Below, one piece after another: positions 25,869 through 34,085 of a DNA stretch of 64,000 bases. The notes beneath the pieces are model-generated. The model was not told the DNA's origin and ran no database searches. It saw nothing but the letters and a program-made list of their open reading frames with translations. Source of the DNA: SFEL01 sp045603585 (GTDB taxonomy: Bacteria; Bacillota; Clostridia; Christensenellales; CAG-138); assembly GCA_045603585.1 (NCBI GenBank), contig JAZUMK010000030.1, forward strand, positions 26,414-90,413, in the 5' to 3' direction. A program made the translations under genes and the position numbers. Numbering within the stretch: the stretch's first letter is position 1; every line of letters starts with the position of its first letter.

Positions 25869-25938
25869 TTTGCGTTTCCTCCTGATTTTTTTGTTTTTTT
25901 GTAAGGTCATTGATAAGCAACTGGGGTTCAACAATTTC

Positions 25939-25949
25939 TTTTCATTGAA
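25939..25949. promoter_or_regulatory. Operator-like half site in the binding-protein leader
   Basis: TTTCATTGAAT matches 10 of 11 positions of the palindromic core of the operator copies A and B. It lies downstream of the cassette C1 outward promoter. Confidence 0.4.
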
Positions 25950-25983
25950 TAACTTACTCGATTTGTACAACTCACTCGATGTT

Positions 25984-26012
25984 AGTATATAAGTCAGTCA
26001 AAAAAAAGTCAA
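25984..26012 (-). promoter_or_regulatory. Promoter of the ABC transporter operon (cassette C1, outward)
   Basis: On the minus strand, TTGACT (26012-26007), a 17-base spacer and TATACT (25989-25984), about 115 bases before the start codon. The upstream context TTGTCAAT is shared with the other cassettes. Confidence 0.82.
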
Positions 26013-26020
26013 GATAAATA

Positions 26021-26050
26021 TTGACAAATACCATATAATAGAAATATAAT
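26021..26050 (+). promoter_or_regulatory. Inward promoter of cassette C1
   Basis: TTGACA at 26021-26026, an 18-base spacer and TATAAT at 26045-26050. It points toward the second cassette and could also feed the dehydrogenase gene at 26322. Its -35 is 8 bases from that of the outward promoter. Confidence 0.7.
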
Positions 26051-26067
26051 ATAAGTTTAAACATTCA

Positions 26068-26088
26068 TTAACAAATTCAATGAAAAAG
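26068..26088. promoter_or_regulatory. Operator-like site C1
   Basis: TTAACAAATTCAATGAAAAAG follows the inward -10 by 17 bases and matches copy A apart from the TTAA-to-core spacing. The flanking AAGTCAGCAAGCGA also resembles AAGCCAACGAG beside copy A. Confidence 0.6.
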
Positions 26089-26120
26089 TCAGCAAGCGAT
26101 TTGCGGCGATTTTACATTGA

Positions 26121-26141
26121 GAAATTCACCGAAAGATTTAA
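26121..26141. promoter_or_regulatory. Operator-like site C2
   Basis: On the minus strand this reads TTAAATCTTTCGGTGAATTTC, a weaker match to the operator core, at the expected distance from the inward C2 promoter. Confidence 0.45.
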
Positions 26142-26159
26142 CAAAAAGCAAAACTTATT

Positions 26160-26188
26160 ATTATAAATAGATTTTTTTTGATTGTCAA
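26160..26188 (-). promoter_or_regulatory. Inward promoter of cassette C2
   Basis: On the minus strand, TTGACA (26188-26183), a 17-base spacer and TATAAT (26165-26160). It points at the inward promoter of C1; the two would produce colliding transcripts. Confidence 0.68.
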
Positions 26189-26199
26189 TCATGATTTTC

Positions 26200-26228
26200 T
26201 TGACTTTGCGTGATTGCAGTGATATGGT
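26200..26228 (+). promoter_or_regulatory. Promoter of the second 3-hydroxyacyl-CoA dehydrogenase gene (cassette C2, outward)
   Basis: TTGACT at 26200-26205, a 17-base spacer and a weaker -10 TATGGT at 26223-26228. The stretch from TTGTCAAT to CTTGACTTTGC is nearly the same as in front of gcdA. Confidence 0.7.
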
Positions 26229-26321
26229 AACAATTAGTCTTGATGATCAGCTATACAGTTTGTCTTGCTTGCTAACTCAACTTTACAACTCACTCACAAT
26301 TAACAGGAAAGGGATTCTTGT

Positions 26322-27194
26322 ATGGAACTGAATTCTATTAAGCATGTATGCGTGGCGGGCTGCGGCACTATGGGCAGACAGATCGCCATGAACGCTGCCA
26401 TTTACGGATACGATGTAAAGATTTACGATCTCAGCGAGGCTTCCAGAGAAAATTGCAGGAAGTGGAGCGAGGAGTATCTTCAGGGCCGTATCGACAAGGG
26501 CCGCATGACCGTAGAACAGGTCGAGGATATCAAGAGCCGTTTCAATATACTTGATTCTTTGGAAGCTGCTGCTTCTGATGCGGATCTTGTAATTGAGACC
26601 ATTGTTGAGATTGAAGATGTTAAGAGGAGTTTCCTTAAGCAGGTAAGCGCAATTGTACGCGAGGATACTATCCTTGCCAGCAATTCCAGCTATATGCCTA
26701 CTTCTCTTTTTGCCAATGATGTTGTAAACCCCGGCAGAATGGCAAACCTGCATTATTCCAATCCTGCCATCGTTATGAAAATGGCTGAAATCGCCTCCGG
26801 TGAACACACTGCGAAAGAAACCGTGGATACTCTTATGGAGTTTGCACGTTCAGTGGGCAAGGTGCCTGTTTGGATCCGTAAGGAGATAGATGGCTTTATC
26901 GGCAATAGAATTAAGCGCTGCGTAGACAGAGAAGCAAGATGGCTGGTTGAAAATGGCTATTGCACTCCTCAGGATGTTGATACTGTGCTTGAAACCGGCT
27001 ATGGCTATCCCAAGGGCCCCTTCAGGCTGTTGGATATGACCGGCGTTGATCTGGCTTTTGTTGTGCTTCGTGAGAAGTATCAGAAGACCGGTATCAAGGA
27101 TCCCGGCTACGATATGCTTGAAGAGATGTATAATGATGGCCGCTGGGGCGTAAAGACCGGCAAGGGCTTCTATGATTATACGGACAAGAAGTAA
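26322..27194 (+). CDS. 3-hydroxyacyl-CoA dehydrogenase (second copy)
   Basis: NAD-dependent dehydrogenase of the Hbd/FadB family, 290 aa. The Rossmann motif GCGTMGRQIA is at the N-terminus. The ASNSSYMPTS, NLHYSNPA (His in the catalytic position) and EIDGFIGNRI blocks replace the more standard forms in Hbd (11121-11963), so it is clearly a divergent paralogue. It is monocistronic, driven from the C2 cassette, and ends at a strong hairpin. A substrate with a branched or carboxylated acyl chain would fit the wider regulon, but this is inference. Confidence 0.9.
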   Translation: MELNSIKHVCVAGCGTMGRQIAMNAAIYGYDVKIYDLSEASRENCRKWSEEYLQGRIDKGRMTVEQVEDIKSRFNILDSLEAAASDADLVIETIVEIEDVKRSFLKQVSAIVREDTILASNSSYMPTSLFANDVVNPGRMANLHYSNPAIVMKMAEIASGEHTAKETVDTLMEFARSVGKVPVWIRKEIDGFIGNRIKRCVDREARWLVENGYCTPQDVDTVLETGYGYPKGPFRLLDMTGVDLAFVVLREKYQKTGIKDPGYDMLEEMYNDGRWGVKTGKGFYDYTDKK

Positions 27195-27228
27195 TACGTA
27201 ATTAATAAAATAGAAAGCAAAAACAAAT

Positions 27229-27264
27229 GGGTTTGCCGTAAAACAAAAGTTTTACAGCAAACCC
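27229..27264. terminator. Bidirectional terminator
   Basis: GGGTTTGC-(C)-GTAAAAC and its near-perfect complement flank a 4-nt loop, between convergent dehydrogenase and thioesterase genes. Confidence 0.82.
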
Positions 27265-27317
27265 TATTAATTTTGAACCAATCATCTTAAACTGATCAGG
27301 CCGGGGCTGTGTTATAA

Positions 27318-27806
27318 TTACAGCCATGTTATGCTGTGCTGATCATTGCCGGTGCGAGGCGGCCGGTCATCCTTTACAAAAAAAGCGGCGGACGCAGTAC
27401 AGAATACCTGTTGGGTTTCCATATGATGAATATCCATGCTGGCATGTATAAGCTTGCGGCCCTCATTTGTCAAAGTGGCGCGTATTACTATCGGGTCATT
27501 ACCGCAGATGCTTCGTACATAGTTGATATTTATATTGGTAGTAACGCATGCCTTGATATTCATGTATGACCTGCACAGTATACCGGCACAGGAATCCAGC
27601 AGCCAGGCTATTGCACCACCGTGAAGATAATTGTAAATGTTCATTTCGCCCGGAGACATAATATGGGTAAGCTCTAATTGCCTCTGTTCTGCATTACAGG
27701 CATAAAACTCAAGATTATGAGCGGGGATACCTGCATAGTGGGAGTTGTAATGGGATACATTTTGTTTCGCTCTTTCGGTAAGCTCCTGCTGAGTAGGTTT
27801 AATCAT
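27318..27806 (-). CDS. PaaI-type hotdog-fold thioesterase
   Basis: Acyl-CoA thioesterase of the 4HBT/PaaI family, 162 aa. The motif NYLHGGAIAWLLDSCAGI near residue 78 is the hotdog signature with HGG, followed by a VTTNININYVRS strand that usually lines the CoA site. The ATG is preceded by CAGGAG. Just downstream of the acyl-CoA regulon, it may hydrolyse a surplus acyl-CoA of that pathway, but it has its own upstream region without the shared promoter cassette. Confidence 0.85.
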   Translation of the reverse strand: MIKPTQQELTERAKQNVSHYNSHYAGIPAHNLEFYACNAEQRQLELTHIMSPGEMNIYNYLHGGAIAWLLDSCAGILCRSYMNIKACVTTNININYVRSICGNDPIVIRATLTNEGRKLIHASMDIHHMETQQVFCTASAAFFVKDDRPPRTGNDQHSITWL

Positions 27807-27847
27807 TGTATAAAAACTCCTGAAAATAAATGAGGATGGAACAAATC

Positions 27848-27868
27848 AAACCGGGGGATACCCGGTTT
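27848..27868 (-). terminator. Terminator hairpin
   Basis: AAACCGGG and its complement around a 5-nt loop, downstream of the membrane protein gene and before the thioesterase gene on the minus strand. Confidence 0.6.
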
Positions 27869-27973
27869 GATGGGATATGCATAAATTCCTGTTATAAAAT
27901 CGTGCGCAGCATGCGATAAAAACGACAAGCTTTCATGGAAAGCAGCCGATTTTATATAACTGATTATACGGGC

Positions 27974-28744
27974 CTAAACGGCAACTTCCGCATTGGATGC
28001 CGCGGCCTTTTTATCCTTCAGATACCACGGCAGATATGCAAGGCCGAACATGAGGGTGATTACCGCCACTATGATGGCAACCCGCAGAGCGTAGTTGGGG
28101 GGCAGAATATCCAGCACGGAGGGGGCGCTTTCGGGGCGGGCCATGTAGAGGTAGTTTGCTCCGGGAATCATGATGTTTACCCATGTTGCAATGCCTGCCA
28201 TTATCCACAGCGCACAGTAGGAGCGTATCATCGAGCGTATATTGGGCCTGAATCCATGGACGAAAATCATATAGAAAATCGCCACATAGCCCAGGGTATG
28301 CTCCAGCCAGAACTGATAATAGCGGAAGCGGGTGGGGCCGCAATAGGTGAGGGGAGTGGGGGTGAGCAGGGCAAACAGGGAGCCGGACAGCAGCCAGAAA
28401 TAGGCGATGTCAAACAGCTTCTGGCTTTTGCCGATTATCATGAAGGAGCAGAAGATCACCGCCCAGCCGCATACGCCTATGGGAAGATTGGATATGGGGC
28501 CTTCGGAAAGCCAGGGGCAGGCCGCCAGACGCCAATAGAAGGACATATCGCATATGATAAGCATAAAGCCCAGTATATAGCGTATGTTGGTTTCATAGCG
28601 GGAGTTTCTCAGGGGCTCGCGATACCTGTGCAGCAAGAACAGCGCAATGAGCAGCAGCAGTATGGGGGCAAAATGGGCGGGGGTGAATATCGCAAACTCC
28701 GGCTCGGTTCCCACGCCGAAAAAATAGGTCAAAAATTCTTTCAT
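27974..28744 (-). CDS. YwaF/TIGR02206-type integral membrane protein
   Basis: Membrane protein, 256 aa, with about seven hydrophobic segments. Family-like features are the N-terminal FTPAHFAPIL segment, the LPIGVCGWAV stretch in the middle and YYQFWLEHTLGY near residue 150. These match the TIGR02206/YwaF family of unknown function. The ATG at 28744 has GGAG at 7 bases; a TTG five codons upstream overlaps this site and is less likely. The C-terminus is a short basic, then Ala-rich tail. No partner gene is evident. Confidence 0.72.
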   Translation of the reverse strand: MKEFLTYFFGVGTEPEFAIFTPAHFAPILLLLIALFLLHRYREPLRNSRYETNIRYILGFMLIICDMSFYWRLAACPWLSEGPISNLPIGVCGWAVIFCSFMIIGKSQKLFDIAYFWLLSGSLFALLTPTPLTYCGPTRFRYYQFWLEHTLGYVAIFYMIFVHGFRPNIRSMIRSYCALWIMAGIATWVNIMIPGANYLYMARPESAPSVLDILPPNYALRVAIIVAVITLMFGLAYLPWYLKDKKAAASNAEVAV

Positions 28745-28857
28745 AAGAGTTCTCCGCAAGTTTATTTATTTAATTGTACCATATCATATACCTCTGAGGT
28801 TATATATAAATACGGAGGTACAGTGAGGGCGTGCCCCGGAGAAGGGCGTTTTGCATT

Positions 28858-28881
28858 AAAAAAGCACCGCAAGGTGCTTTT
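28858..28881. terminator. Terminator hairpin
   Basis: AAAGCACC-GCAA-GGTGCTTT with flanking A and T runs, just beyond the HAD hydrolase stop codon on the minus strand. Confidence 0.8.
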
Positions 28882-28900
28882 GTGCGTGATGCAATATTCG

Positions 28901-29368
28901 CTATGTGCGCAAGGTGGCCCTGAGGCGGTCGGTTTTGATGAGCAGGTCAAGGGCATCCTCTATCGATGTAACCACCACGTCCGCATGGGACAGCAGAGCG
29001 CCGCAGCAGCCTTCCCTGCCTATAACGCATATGGAAAGGTCGCACACATCCGACATCTGAATGTCATTGAAGCCGTTGCCGATGCAGGCCACGCCTCCGG
29101 TAAGCTGGCGGGCTTCCTCTGCCTTGATTTCGCCGACACGGGTGGTGGGAAATGCCCTTACCTCAAGGGGAAGACTTCCGCAGTTTTTTGCTGCGGTGCC
29201 GTGGGTGTCGGCGGTGATAACGTAAATATCCAGATGTTTGCTGAGAATTTCCAGCTGAGGAATGATTTCGGGTATCACTTTGCCGTCAAGGGCGATGGTG
29301 CCGTTATAGTCCAGTATAAGATGGCTGATGGTGAATTCATCGCGGCCGGGAATACGTATGGTAAACAT
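28901..29368 (-). CDS. HAD-superfamily hydrolase, soluble P-ATPase-like
   Basis: Small HAD protein of 155 aa that resembles an isolated phosphorylation domain of a P-type ATPase. Motif I is LDYNGTIALDG (nucleophilic Asp near 20, with Asn where most HADs have Asp or Met), motif II is VITADT and motif IV is CIGNGFND. No membrane segments are present. Similar short proteins occur widely in Clostridia and methanogens with no settled role. A small-molecule or protein phosphatase is the likely activity. Confidence 0.82.
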   Translation of the reverse strand: MFTIRIPGRDEFTISHLILDYNGTIALDGKVIPEIIPQLEILSKHLDIYVITADTHGTAAKNCGSLPLEVRAFPTTRVGEIKAEEARQLTGGVACIGNGFNDIQMSDVCDLSICVIGREGCCGALLSHADVVVTSIEDALDLLIKTDRLRATLRT

Positions 29369-29511
29369 GATTTTACCTCGTAACTTTAAATTGCGGGAGC
29401 TGCGTCATAAATTGACGTAACTCAATAAGCAGAGTAGCATTTTTAATGGAAGCATGTCAACCGGCTTCCTTTTATTTGAGCGGATATCCAGATAAATATG
29501 TAAAACCATGG

Positions 29512-29517
29512 TATAAT
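29512..29517 (+). promoter_or_regulatory. Extended -10 element upstream of dinB
   Basis: TATAAT preceded by TGG forms an extended -10, 108 bases before the start codon at 29626. No good -35 and no LexA-type box were recognised. A run of nine G at 29535-29543 lies in the leader. Confidence 0.5.
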
Positions 29518-29625
29518 ATTAACACCGAATAATCGGGGGGGGGCGCGCTGAACATGGCAGCAATTCGATATAAAGATTTGCGCTTCAGCTGCTGAACTGC
29601 ACTGCAAAACCCTGAGGAGACCGAC

Positions 29626-30894
29626 GTGGGAAGACTTATCTTTCATGTTGATGTAAACAGCGCCTTTCTTTCATGGGAGGCGGCAAAGCGGGTAAAAGAG
29701 GGCGGCGAGGATATCCGCCTTATTCCCTCTGCAATAGGAGGGGACAGGGAAAAGCGCACAGGCGTAATACTTGCAAAGTCCATCCCCGCGAAAAAATTCG
29801 GAGTAAAGACCGGCGAGCCTGTGGGGAGCGCATTGCGCAAATGCCCCGACCTTTTCCTTGCAAAGCCGGATTTTCGCCTGTATGAGCAGAACTCCCGGGC
29901 GTTTATCGCCATATGCAAAGAGTATGCCCCTGTTGTGGAGCAGGTGTCCATAGACGAATGCTTTCTGGATATGAGCGGAACGGAGCGCATCTATCCCGAC
30001 CCATACCAAATAGCCCTTACCATAAAAAATACCATACGGGAAAGGCTGGGATTTACCGTAAACGTGGGCATCAGCGTCAATAAGCTGCTTGCAAAAATGG
30101 CCAGCGATTTTGAAAAGCCGGATAAAATACATACCCTGTTCCCCGAGGAAATATCCCAAAAGCTGTGGCCTCTCCCGGTGGGCGAGCTGTATACCGTTGG
30201 AGCGGCTACCGCTGAAAAGCTGAACAGGGAGCGCATAATGACCATTGGCGACCTTGCCAATGCGGACGTAAACAGGATAAAGGCCATACTTGGCATCAAG
30301 CCCGGGCAGCACATACATGATTACGCCAACGGCACAGATGATTCTCCGGTGCTTTCAGAGCCTGAGGATGCCAAAGGATACAGCAATTCCACCACCCTTT
30401 CCAAAGACGTGGTCACGGCCGAGGGGGCGTATAAGATACTGCTGGCATTGGCGGACAGCGTGGCGGCCCGCATGCGCATGGATGGCGCCAGGGCGCGCTG
30501 CGTATCCGTATCCATACGGGACAACACCTTCAAGACCCGCTCCCATCAGCGCAGCCTGAAGGATGCCACCGACGTTACAAATGAGATATACCACCTGTGC
30601 AGGCAGCTTTTTGACGAGCTGTGGGATAAAAGAACACCCCTGCGCCTGCTTGGCGTGGCCCTTACGGATATAGACCGCACAGGCGGCAGTCAGCTGTCGT
30701 TTTTTACAGATGAACGCAGGGAAAAACAGCAAAAGCTGGACCGCGCGGCAGATGCCATCCGGGGCAGATTCGGCTCGGGGGCCATTGTCAGGGCATCCAC
30801 GTTTGATCCGGATATAAATGTGGGCAGGAAGCATAAGGCTCAGGCGGATCTGAAAAATACCCAATCCGCACACACGGAGCCGCATAAAAAGTAA
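29626..30894 (+). CDS. dinB: DNA polymerase IV (Y family)
   Basis: Translesion polymerase, 422 aa. The palm begins with the metal-binding DVNSAFLSW, the second catalytic motif is SIDECFLDM near residue 110, and the thumb HhH region follows VGAATAEKL. The little-finger domain ends near 370, followed by a Lys-rich tail with no clear clamp-binding motif. The start is GTG, with GAGGAG before it. It is monocistronic. These enzymes copy past damaged bases and are often SOS-induced; no operator was recognised here. Confidence 0.93.
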   Translation: MGRLIFHVDVNSAFLSWEAAKRVKEGGEDIRLIPSAIGGDREKRTGVILAKSIPAKKFGVKTGEPVGSALRKCPDLFLAKPDFRLYEQNSRAFIAICKEYAPVVEQVSIDECFLDMSGTERIYPDPYQIALTIKNTIRERLGFTVNVGISVNKLLAKMASDFEKPDKIHTLFPEEISQKLWPLPVGELYTVGAATAEKLNRERIMTIGDLANADVNRIKAILGIKPGQHIHDYANGTDDSPVLSEPEDAKGYSNSTTLSKDVVTAEGAYKILLALADSVAARMRMDGARARCVSVSIRDNTFKTRSHQRSLKDATDVTNEIYHLCRQLFDELWDKRTPLRLLGVALTDIDRTGGSQLSFFTDERREKQQKLDRAADAIRGRFGSGAIVRASTFDPDINVGRKHKAQADLKNTQSAHTEPHKK

Positions 30895-30952
30895 TACGTA
30901 TAAAAAACTGATATAAAACTACAAAAATCTGCCAAAAAATTTCCGAAAAAAG

Positions 30953-30981
30953 TTGACAAATGTAATACGAAAATATACAAT
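30953..30981 (+). promoter_or_regulatory. Promoter of the beta-helix surface protein gene
   Basis: TTGACA at 30953-30958, a 17-base spacer and TACAAT at 30976-30981. Confidence 0.75.
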
Positions 30982-31135
30982 CAATATAACGTATTATATG
31001 CGTATTATATTTGTGAAAGGAATTGACGGCGCTGTGTATGCCAATCATATGATTGTGGCAGATAAACAATGGGGCAGGCAGGAGAGCTTCTGCTCTGTTT
31101 GTGCTGTAATGGATTCCTGCACCCACATGATAACT

Positions 31136-31170
31136 ATGCACTACGTTATATAATACATAATGTAGTGCAT
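31136..31170. repeat. Inverted repeat in the leader
   Basis: Arms of 14 bases (ATGCACTACGTTAT and its complement with one mismatch) are separated by 7 bases, 44 bases before the start codon. It lacks a T run, so it is more likely an RNA structure or operator than a terminator. Confidence 0.7.
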
Positions 31171-31213
31171 TTGTTATACAAAAATATTATTTAGGAAAGG
31201 ATTCTCACTTGCA

Positions 31214-33670
31214 ATGAAAAAGTTCTTAACATTTGTTCTGGTGCTGGCGATGGTATTGTCAGTATCAAGTTTTGCAATGGCAGATGGCGAGGTTGCGCAG
31301 ATTGGCGAAACTAAGTATGCAACGCTGCAGGAAGCCATTGATAATGCAGTAGATGGTGATACCATAACCCTGTTGGCCAATTGCACCGATAATGTAACCG
31401 TAGTGCAGAAGGCAAACGTAAAGTTTACCATTGACGGCGCAGGCAAGACCATGACCGGTATGATTACCGTAGATGGTAAGAGCGCTACCATACTTACCGC
31501 TGGTGTTACCATTAAGAATTTTAACTTTGATGGAACAAGTATTGGTGCTGATGCTTGCATTCGTATGGGAGACGGAACCAATGCGACTCGCTACGTCTGC
31601 AATCTGACTGTGGAAAATTGTACCTTTACTGGTGGCGGTAAAGTTGCTATAAAATCTTATACTGGTGGAGATTATAATCTGAAAGTTATCGGCTGCACTG
31701 TTGATAATACAATGCACAGCCTCCTGCAGGTTGATAACGTAATAGGTGTGGTTGTTGATAATTGTACTGTCAATTCCAAGAACGGTATCAACCTGAACAG
31801 TTCTTCTGATGTTGAGATTAAGAATTCCAATATCGCTGTAAAGGGTTATGCGGTTCGTATCGGAGCCGGCAGCGGCGGCGCCAGTGGTGACGTGGAACTG
31901 ACAAACAATACCCTTGCCACCGATAATTCCGAAGGTGATGCAGCTATCGTTCTGCGCGGCGCTGCTGTTACTCAGGTTGATCTGGATATGACCAATAACA
32001 GGGTTTCCGGCAATACCCACATCAGCGGCAATACTGATGAAACTACGATTTCCGCCGATGCCAACTACTGGGATGGCAAGGATGCCCCTGTAGCAAGCGG
32101 TACAGCGGTTCCTGTCAAGTCTTACTATTCTGATGCCGGGCTTACTAATCTGGTTGCCCCCGGTGCTGTAGCCAAGATTGGTACAGATACGTTTAAAACT
32201 CTGGAAGATGCTGTTGCAGCAGCTCAGAACGGCGACACCATCACTCTGATTGACAACATTGAACTTTCCGCAATCGTAAACATTCCCGCCGGAAAAACCA
32301 TTACCCTTGATTTGGCCGGAAAGACCATTGCCGGAACTGACACTACAGATAAGAACTTCGGTTTGATTAATCTTGTATCTTCCGGTGCTAATCTTACCGT
32401 CAAGGATTCTGTTGGCGGCGGTAAGATTACTCTGAAGGCAACAATTAATAGCGGTTGGAACAGGTATTCTGCTGTTATCGCAAATAATCAGGGCACCCTT
32501 ACTATTGAAGGCGGTACTATACAGCACCTTGGCGGTACCGATATGGCATATGGTATTGATAACTTGACCAATGGCGGTACTACCCCCGCTACTCTTAACG
32601 TCAAGGGCGGAACAATCAGCTCTACCTATCGTGCTATTCGTCAGTTTGCTAATGGTGATAGTGCACTCAATACACTTAATATTACCGGCGGTACAATAAA
32701 CGGAACGGTTTGGCTGCAGTCTCCCAACGCTAAGGAAAATATGGCTGAGTTAAGCATTACCGGCGGCACTATTAATGCAAATGAAGGCGCAAATGCAGTT
32801 TATGTTTATTCTATGAACGGCGCAAGCTCCAAGCTTGATGTTGATATTTCTGGCGATGCAATGATTAATGGCCCCATTAAGAGTGCGGATTCAGAGAATA
32901 CCAATCCGGTAAAGAACTTCATCTCCGGCGGCAGCTTCAGCGAGAAGCCCGCGGCTGAATTGGTAGCTGCCAATAAGGTTGCGCTGTTCGATGATAACGT
33001 CGATAGGTTTGTTATCGGCGATAAGAAGTCCGGCGCTTCCATCCACATCGCCCCCAAGTCTCTGGACTTTGGCAGTGAAAAGTATGGTTATGACGCAGTT
33101 GCAGCACAGAGTTTTGTTATAACCAATAACGGTAGCATATCCCTGACCGTGCCTGATCTTTATCATGCCAGCTATGAGTTGATTTTTATAGCAGCAGATG
33201 AAGAGCTTGATGTTGGCGAGTCTGAAACCTTCAGCGTTTTTCCCAAGGCCAATCTCAAGGTTGGTACATATAACGCAGATGTAGCTATAAAAGCTACTTA
33301 CACTGAGAATGGAGCAACCGATAAAACTGAAATCTCTGAGACTGTTTCCCTGAAGTTTGAAGTAACCGCCAAGCCCCGCGACAGCATTAAAGTCAAGTAC
33401 GAGGGCGGCAACAGCTTCTCCACCTCCAAGTCCGCTGTTCCCACCTCCGTTGAGATTGACGGCGTGCCCGTTCCCTTCACCGGCAACGGCAAGCTCTTCA
33501 CCGTAGGCTGCATTGATCCCGATGCAGAGTGGGTAACCGTACGCTGGAACAGCACCTCTGTTACCGTAAACTTCAAGCCTGATGTGACTGTTTCCTGCCC
33601 TGTTATGTCCATCCCCAAGACCGGTGACATGCCTCTTTGGATGGCCGTAGCTGAATTTTTCGGCTTCTAA
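31214..33670 (+). CDS. Secreted right-handed beta-helix protein with degenerate IPKTG anchor
   Basis: Exported protein, 818 aa. The signal peptide (1-24) is MKKFLTFVLVLAMVLSVSSF and following Ala residues. Two starts of a beta-solenoid unit are seen near residues 28 and 319 (IGxxxxxTLxxAVxxAxxGDTITL), with repeated GGTI turns between 420 and 560. Residues 725-800 form a module shared with the surface protein at 43242-46307. It ends in SIPKTGD followed by only about 13 mostly hydrophobic residues and no basic tail, so the sortase-type anchor looks cut short. It may be released rather than wall-bound. Adhesin-like function is inferred from fold only. Confidence 0.82.
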   Translation: MKKFLTFVLVLAMVLSVSSFAMADGEVAQIGETKYATLQEAIDNAVDGDTITLLANCTDNVTVVQKANVKFTIDGAGKTMTGMITVDGKSATILTAGVTIKNFNFDGTSIGADACIRMGDGTNATRYVCNLTVENCTFTGGGKVAIKSYTGGDYNLKVIGCTVDNTMHSLLQVDNVIGVVVDNCTVNSKNGINLNSSSDVEIKNSNIAVKGYAVRIGAGSGGASGDVELTNNTLATDNSEGDAAIVLRGAAVTQVDLDMTNNRVSGNTHISGNTDETTISADANYWDGKDAPVASGTAVPVKSYYSDAGLTNLVAPGAVAKIGTDTFKTLEDAVAAAQNGDTITLIDNIELSAIVNIPAGKTITLDLAGKTIAGTDTTDKNFGLINLVSSGANLTVKDSVGGGKITLKATINSGWNRYSAVIANNQGTLTIEGGTIQHLGGTDMAYGIDNLTNGGTTPATLNVKGGTISSTYRAIRQFANGDSALNTLNITGGTINGTVWLQSPNAKENMAELSITGGTINANEGANAVYVYSMNGASSKLDVDISGDAMINGPIKSADSENTNPVKNFISGGSFSEKPAAELVAANKVALFDDNVDRFVIGDKKSGASIHIAPKSLDFGSEKYGYDAVAAQSFVITNNGSISLTVPDLYHASYELIFIAADEELDVGESETFSVFPKANLKVGTYNADVAIKATYTENGATDKTEISETVSLKFEVTAKPRDSIKVKYEGGNSFSTSKSAVPTSVEIDGVPVPFTGNGKLFTVGCIDPDAEWVTVRWNSTSVTVNFKPDVTVSCPVMSIPKTGDMPLWMAVAEFFGF

Positions 33671-33698
33671 AAAATCTTTAGCAAAGGCGGCTTTAACC

Positions 33699-33875
33699 AT
33701 GTTTAAGATTAAATCCGGACAGGAGCTTGTTACCAAGTCTATCCGCATGCCGGAAAATCTGGCAACGGAATTGGACAATCTGGCAAGGGAATACAATGTA
33801 TCCTTCAGCTCATTGGTGCTGCAGTGCCTCGAGTATGCTCTGGACCATATGGACGAGGACGGAGAAAAAGCTTAG
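33699..33875 (+). CDS. Small ribbon-helix-helix (Arc/CopG-like) protein
   Basis: A 58-aa frame starts at ATG 33699 and ends at TAG 33875. The middle reads as a beta strand (TKSIRMP) followed by two helices with a turn (NLATELDNLAREYNVSFSSL and on), the pattern of RHH DNA-binding proteins. The tail is acidic. A weak AAAGGCGG lies 13 bases upstream. It follows the surface protein gene by 28 bases and is closed by a terminator, so it may be cotranscribed and regulate that gene. No toxin partner is visible. Confidence 0.65.
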   Translation: MFKIKSGQELVTKSIRMPENLATELDNLAREYNVSFSSLVLQCLEYALDHMDEDGEKA

Positions 33876-33890
33876 CCCTGTAACCAAAAT

Positions 33891-33921
33891 AAAAAGGCGG
33901 GAAATTGTTCCCGCCTTTTTT
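33891..33921 (+). terminator. Intrinsic terminator
   Basis: 13-bp stem AAAAAGGCGGGAA with a 4-nt loop and a T run. Confidence 0.9.
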
Positions 33922-34085
33922 GCGTATACAGCTTTTTTGCGATGAAAAATGCGCCGGGTTATGCGGATTTTACATGCATATCAAAAAATATTTAGAATAT
34001 CTCAAAATTTTTTTATTTTTTGCTTTGTACTGGGGCGAAAATGGTGTAGAATAGATTATATCATATATATTCGGGAGGAAGTAAC

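Larger units (their letters stand above)
25869..26321. other. 453-base double regulatory region between the binding-protein gene and the second dehydrogenase gene
   Basis: The gap contains two complete copies of the bidirectional promoter cassette (C1 and C2), facing each other, plus operator-like sites (all listed separately). A repeated AACTCACTC motif lies at about 25969 and 26287. No reading frame or tRNA was seen. Confidence 0.75.
30895..31213 (+). other. Leader region of the beta-helix surface protein gene
   Basis: This 319-base gap holds a strong promoter (30953-30981), then about 150 bases of untranslated leader and a long inverted repeat (31136-31170) before the ribosome site at 31193-31200. 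No small gene was credible. Confidence 0.7.

Noticed and set aside
24438..25904. 488-codon plus-strand frame opposite the binding-protein gene
   Set aside because: Antisense shadow of a well-supported lipoprotein gene; the translated product has no family features.
27935..29383. 482-codon plus-strand frame spanning two minus-strand genes
   Set aside because: It runs through the membrane protein and HAD hydrolase genes and the terminator between them; no start site or motif supports it.
29460..29625. LexA-type SOS box upstream of dinB
   Set aside because: No CGAAC-N4-GTTCG-like sequence was found in the leader.
33699..33875. Antitoxin of a toxin-antitoxin pair
   Set aside because: The RHH protein has no small partner gene next to it; a terminator follows directly.
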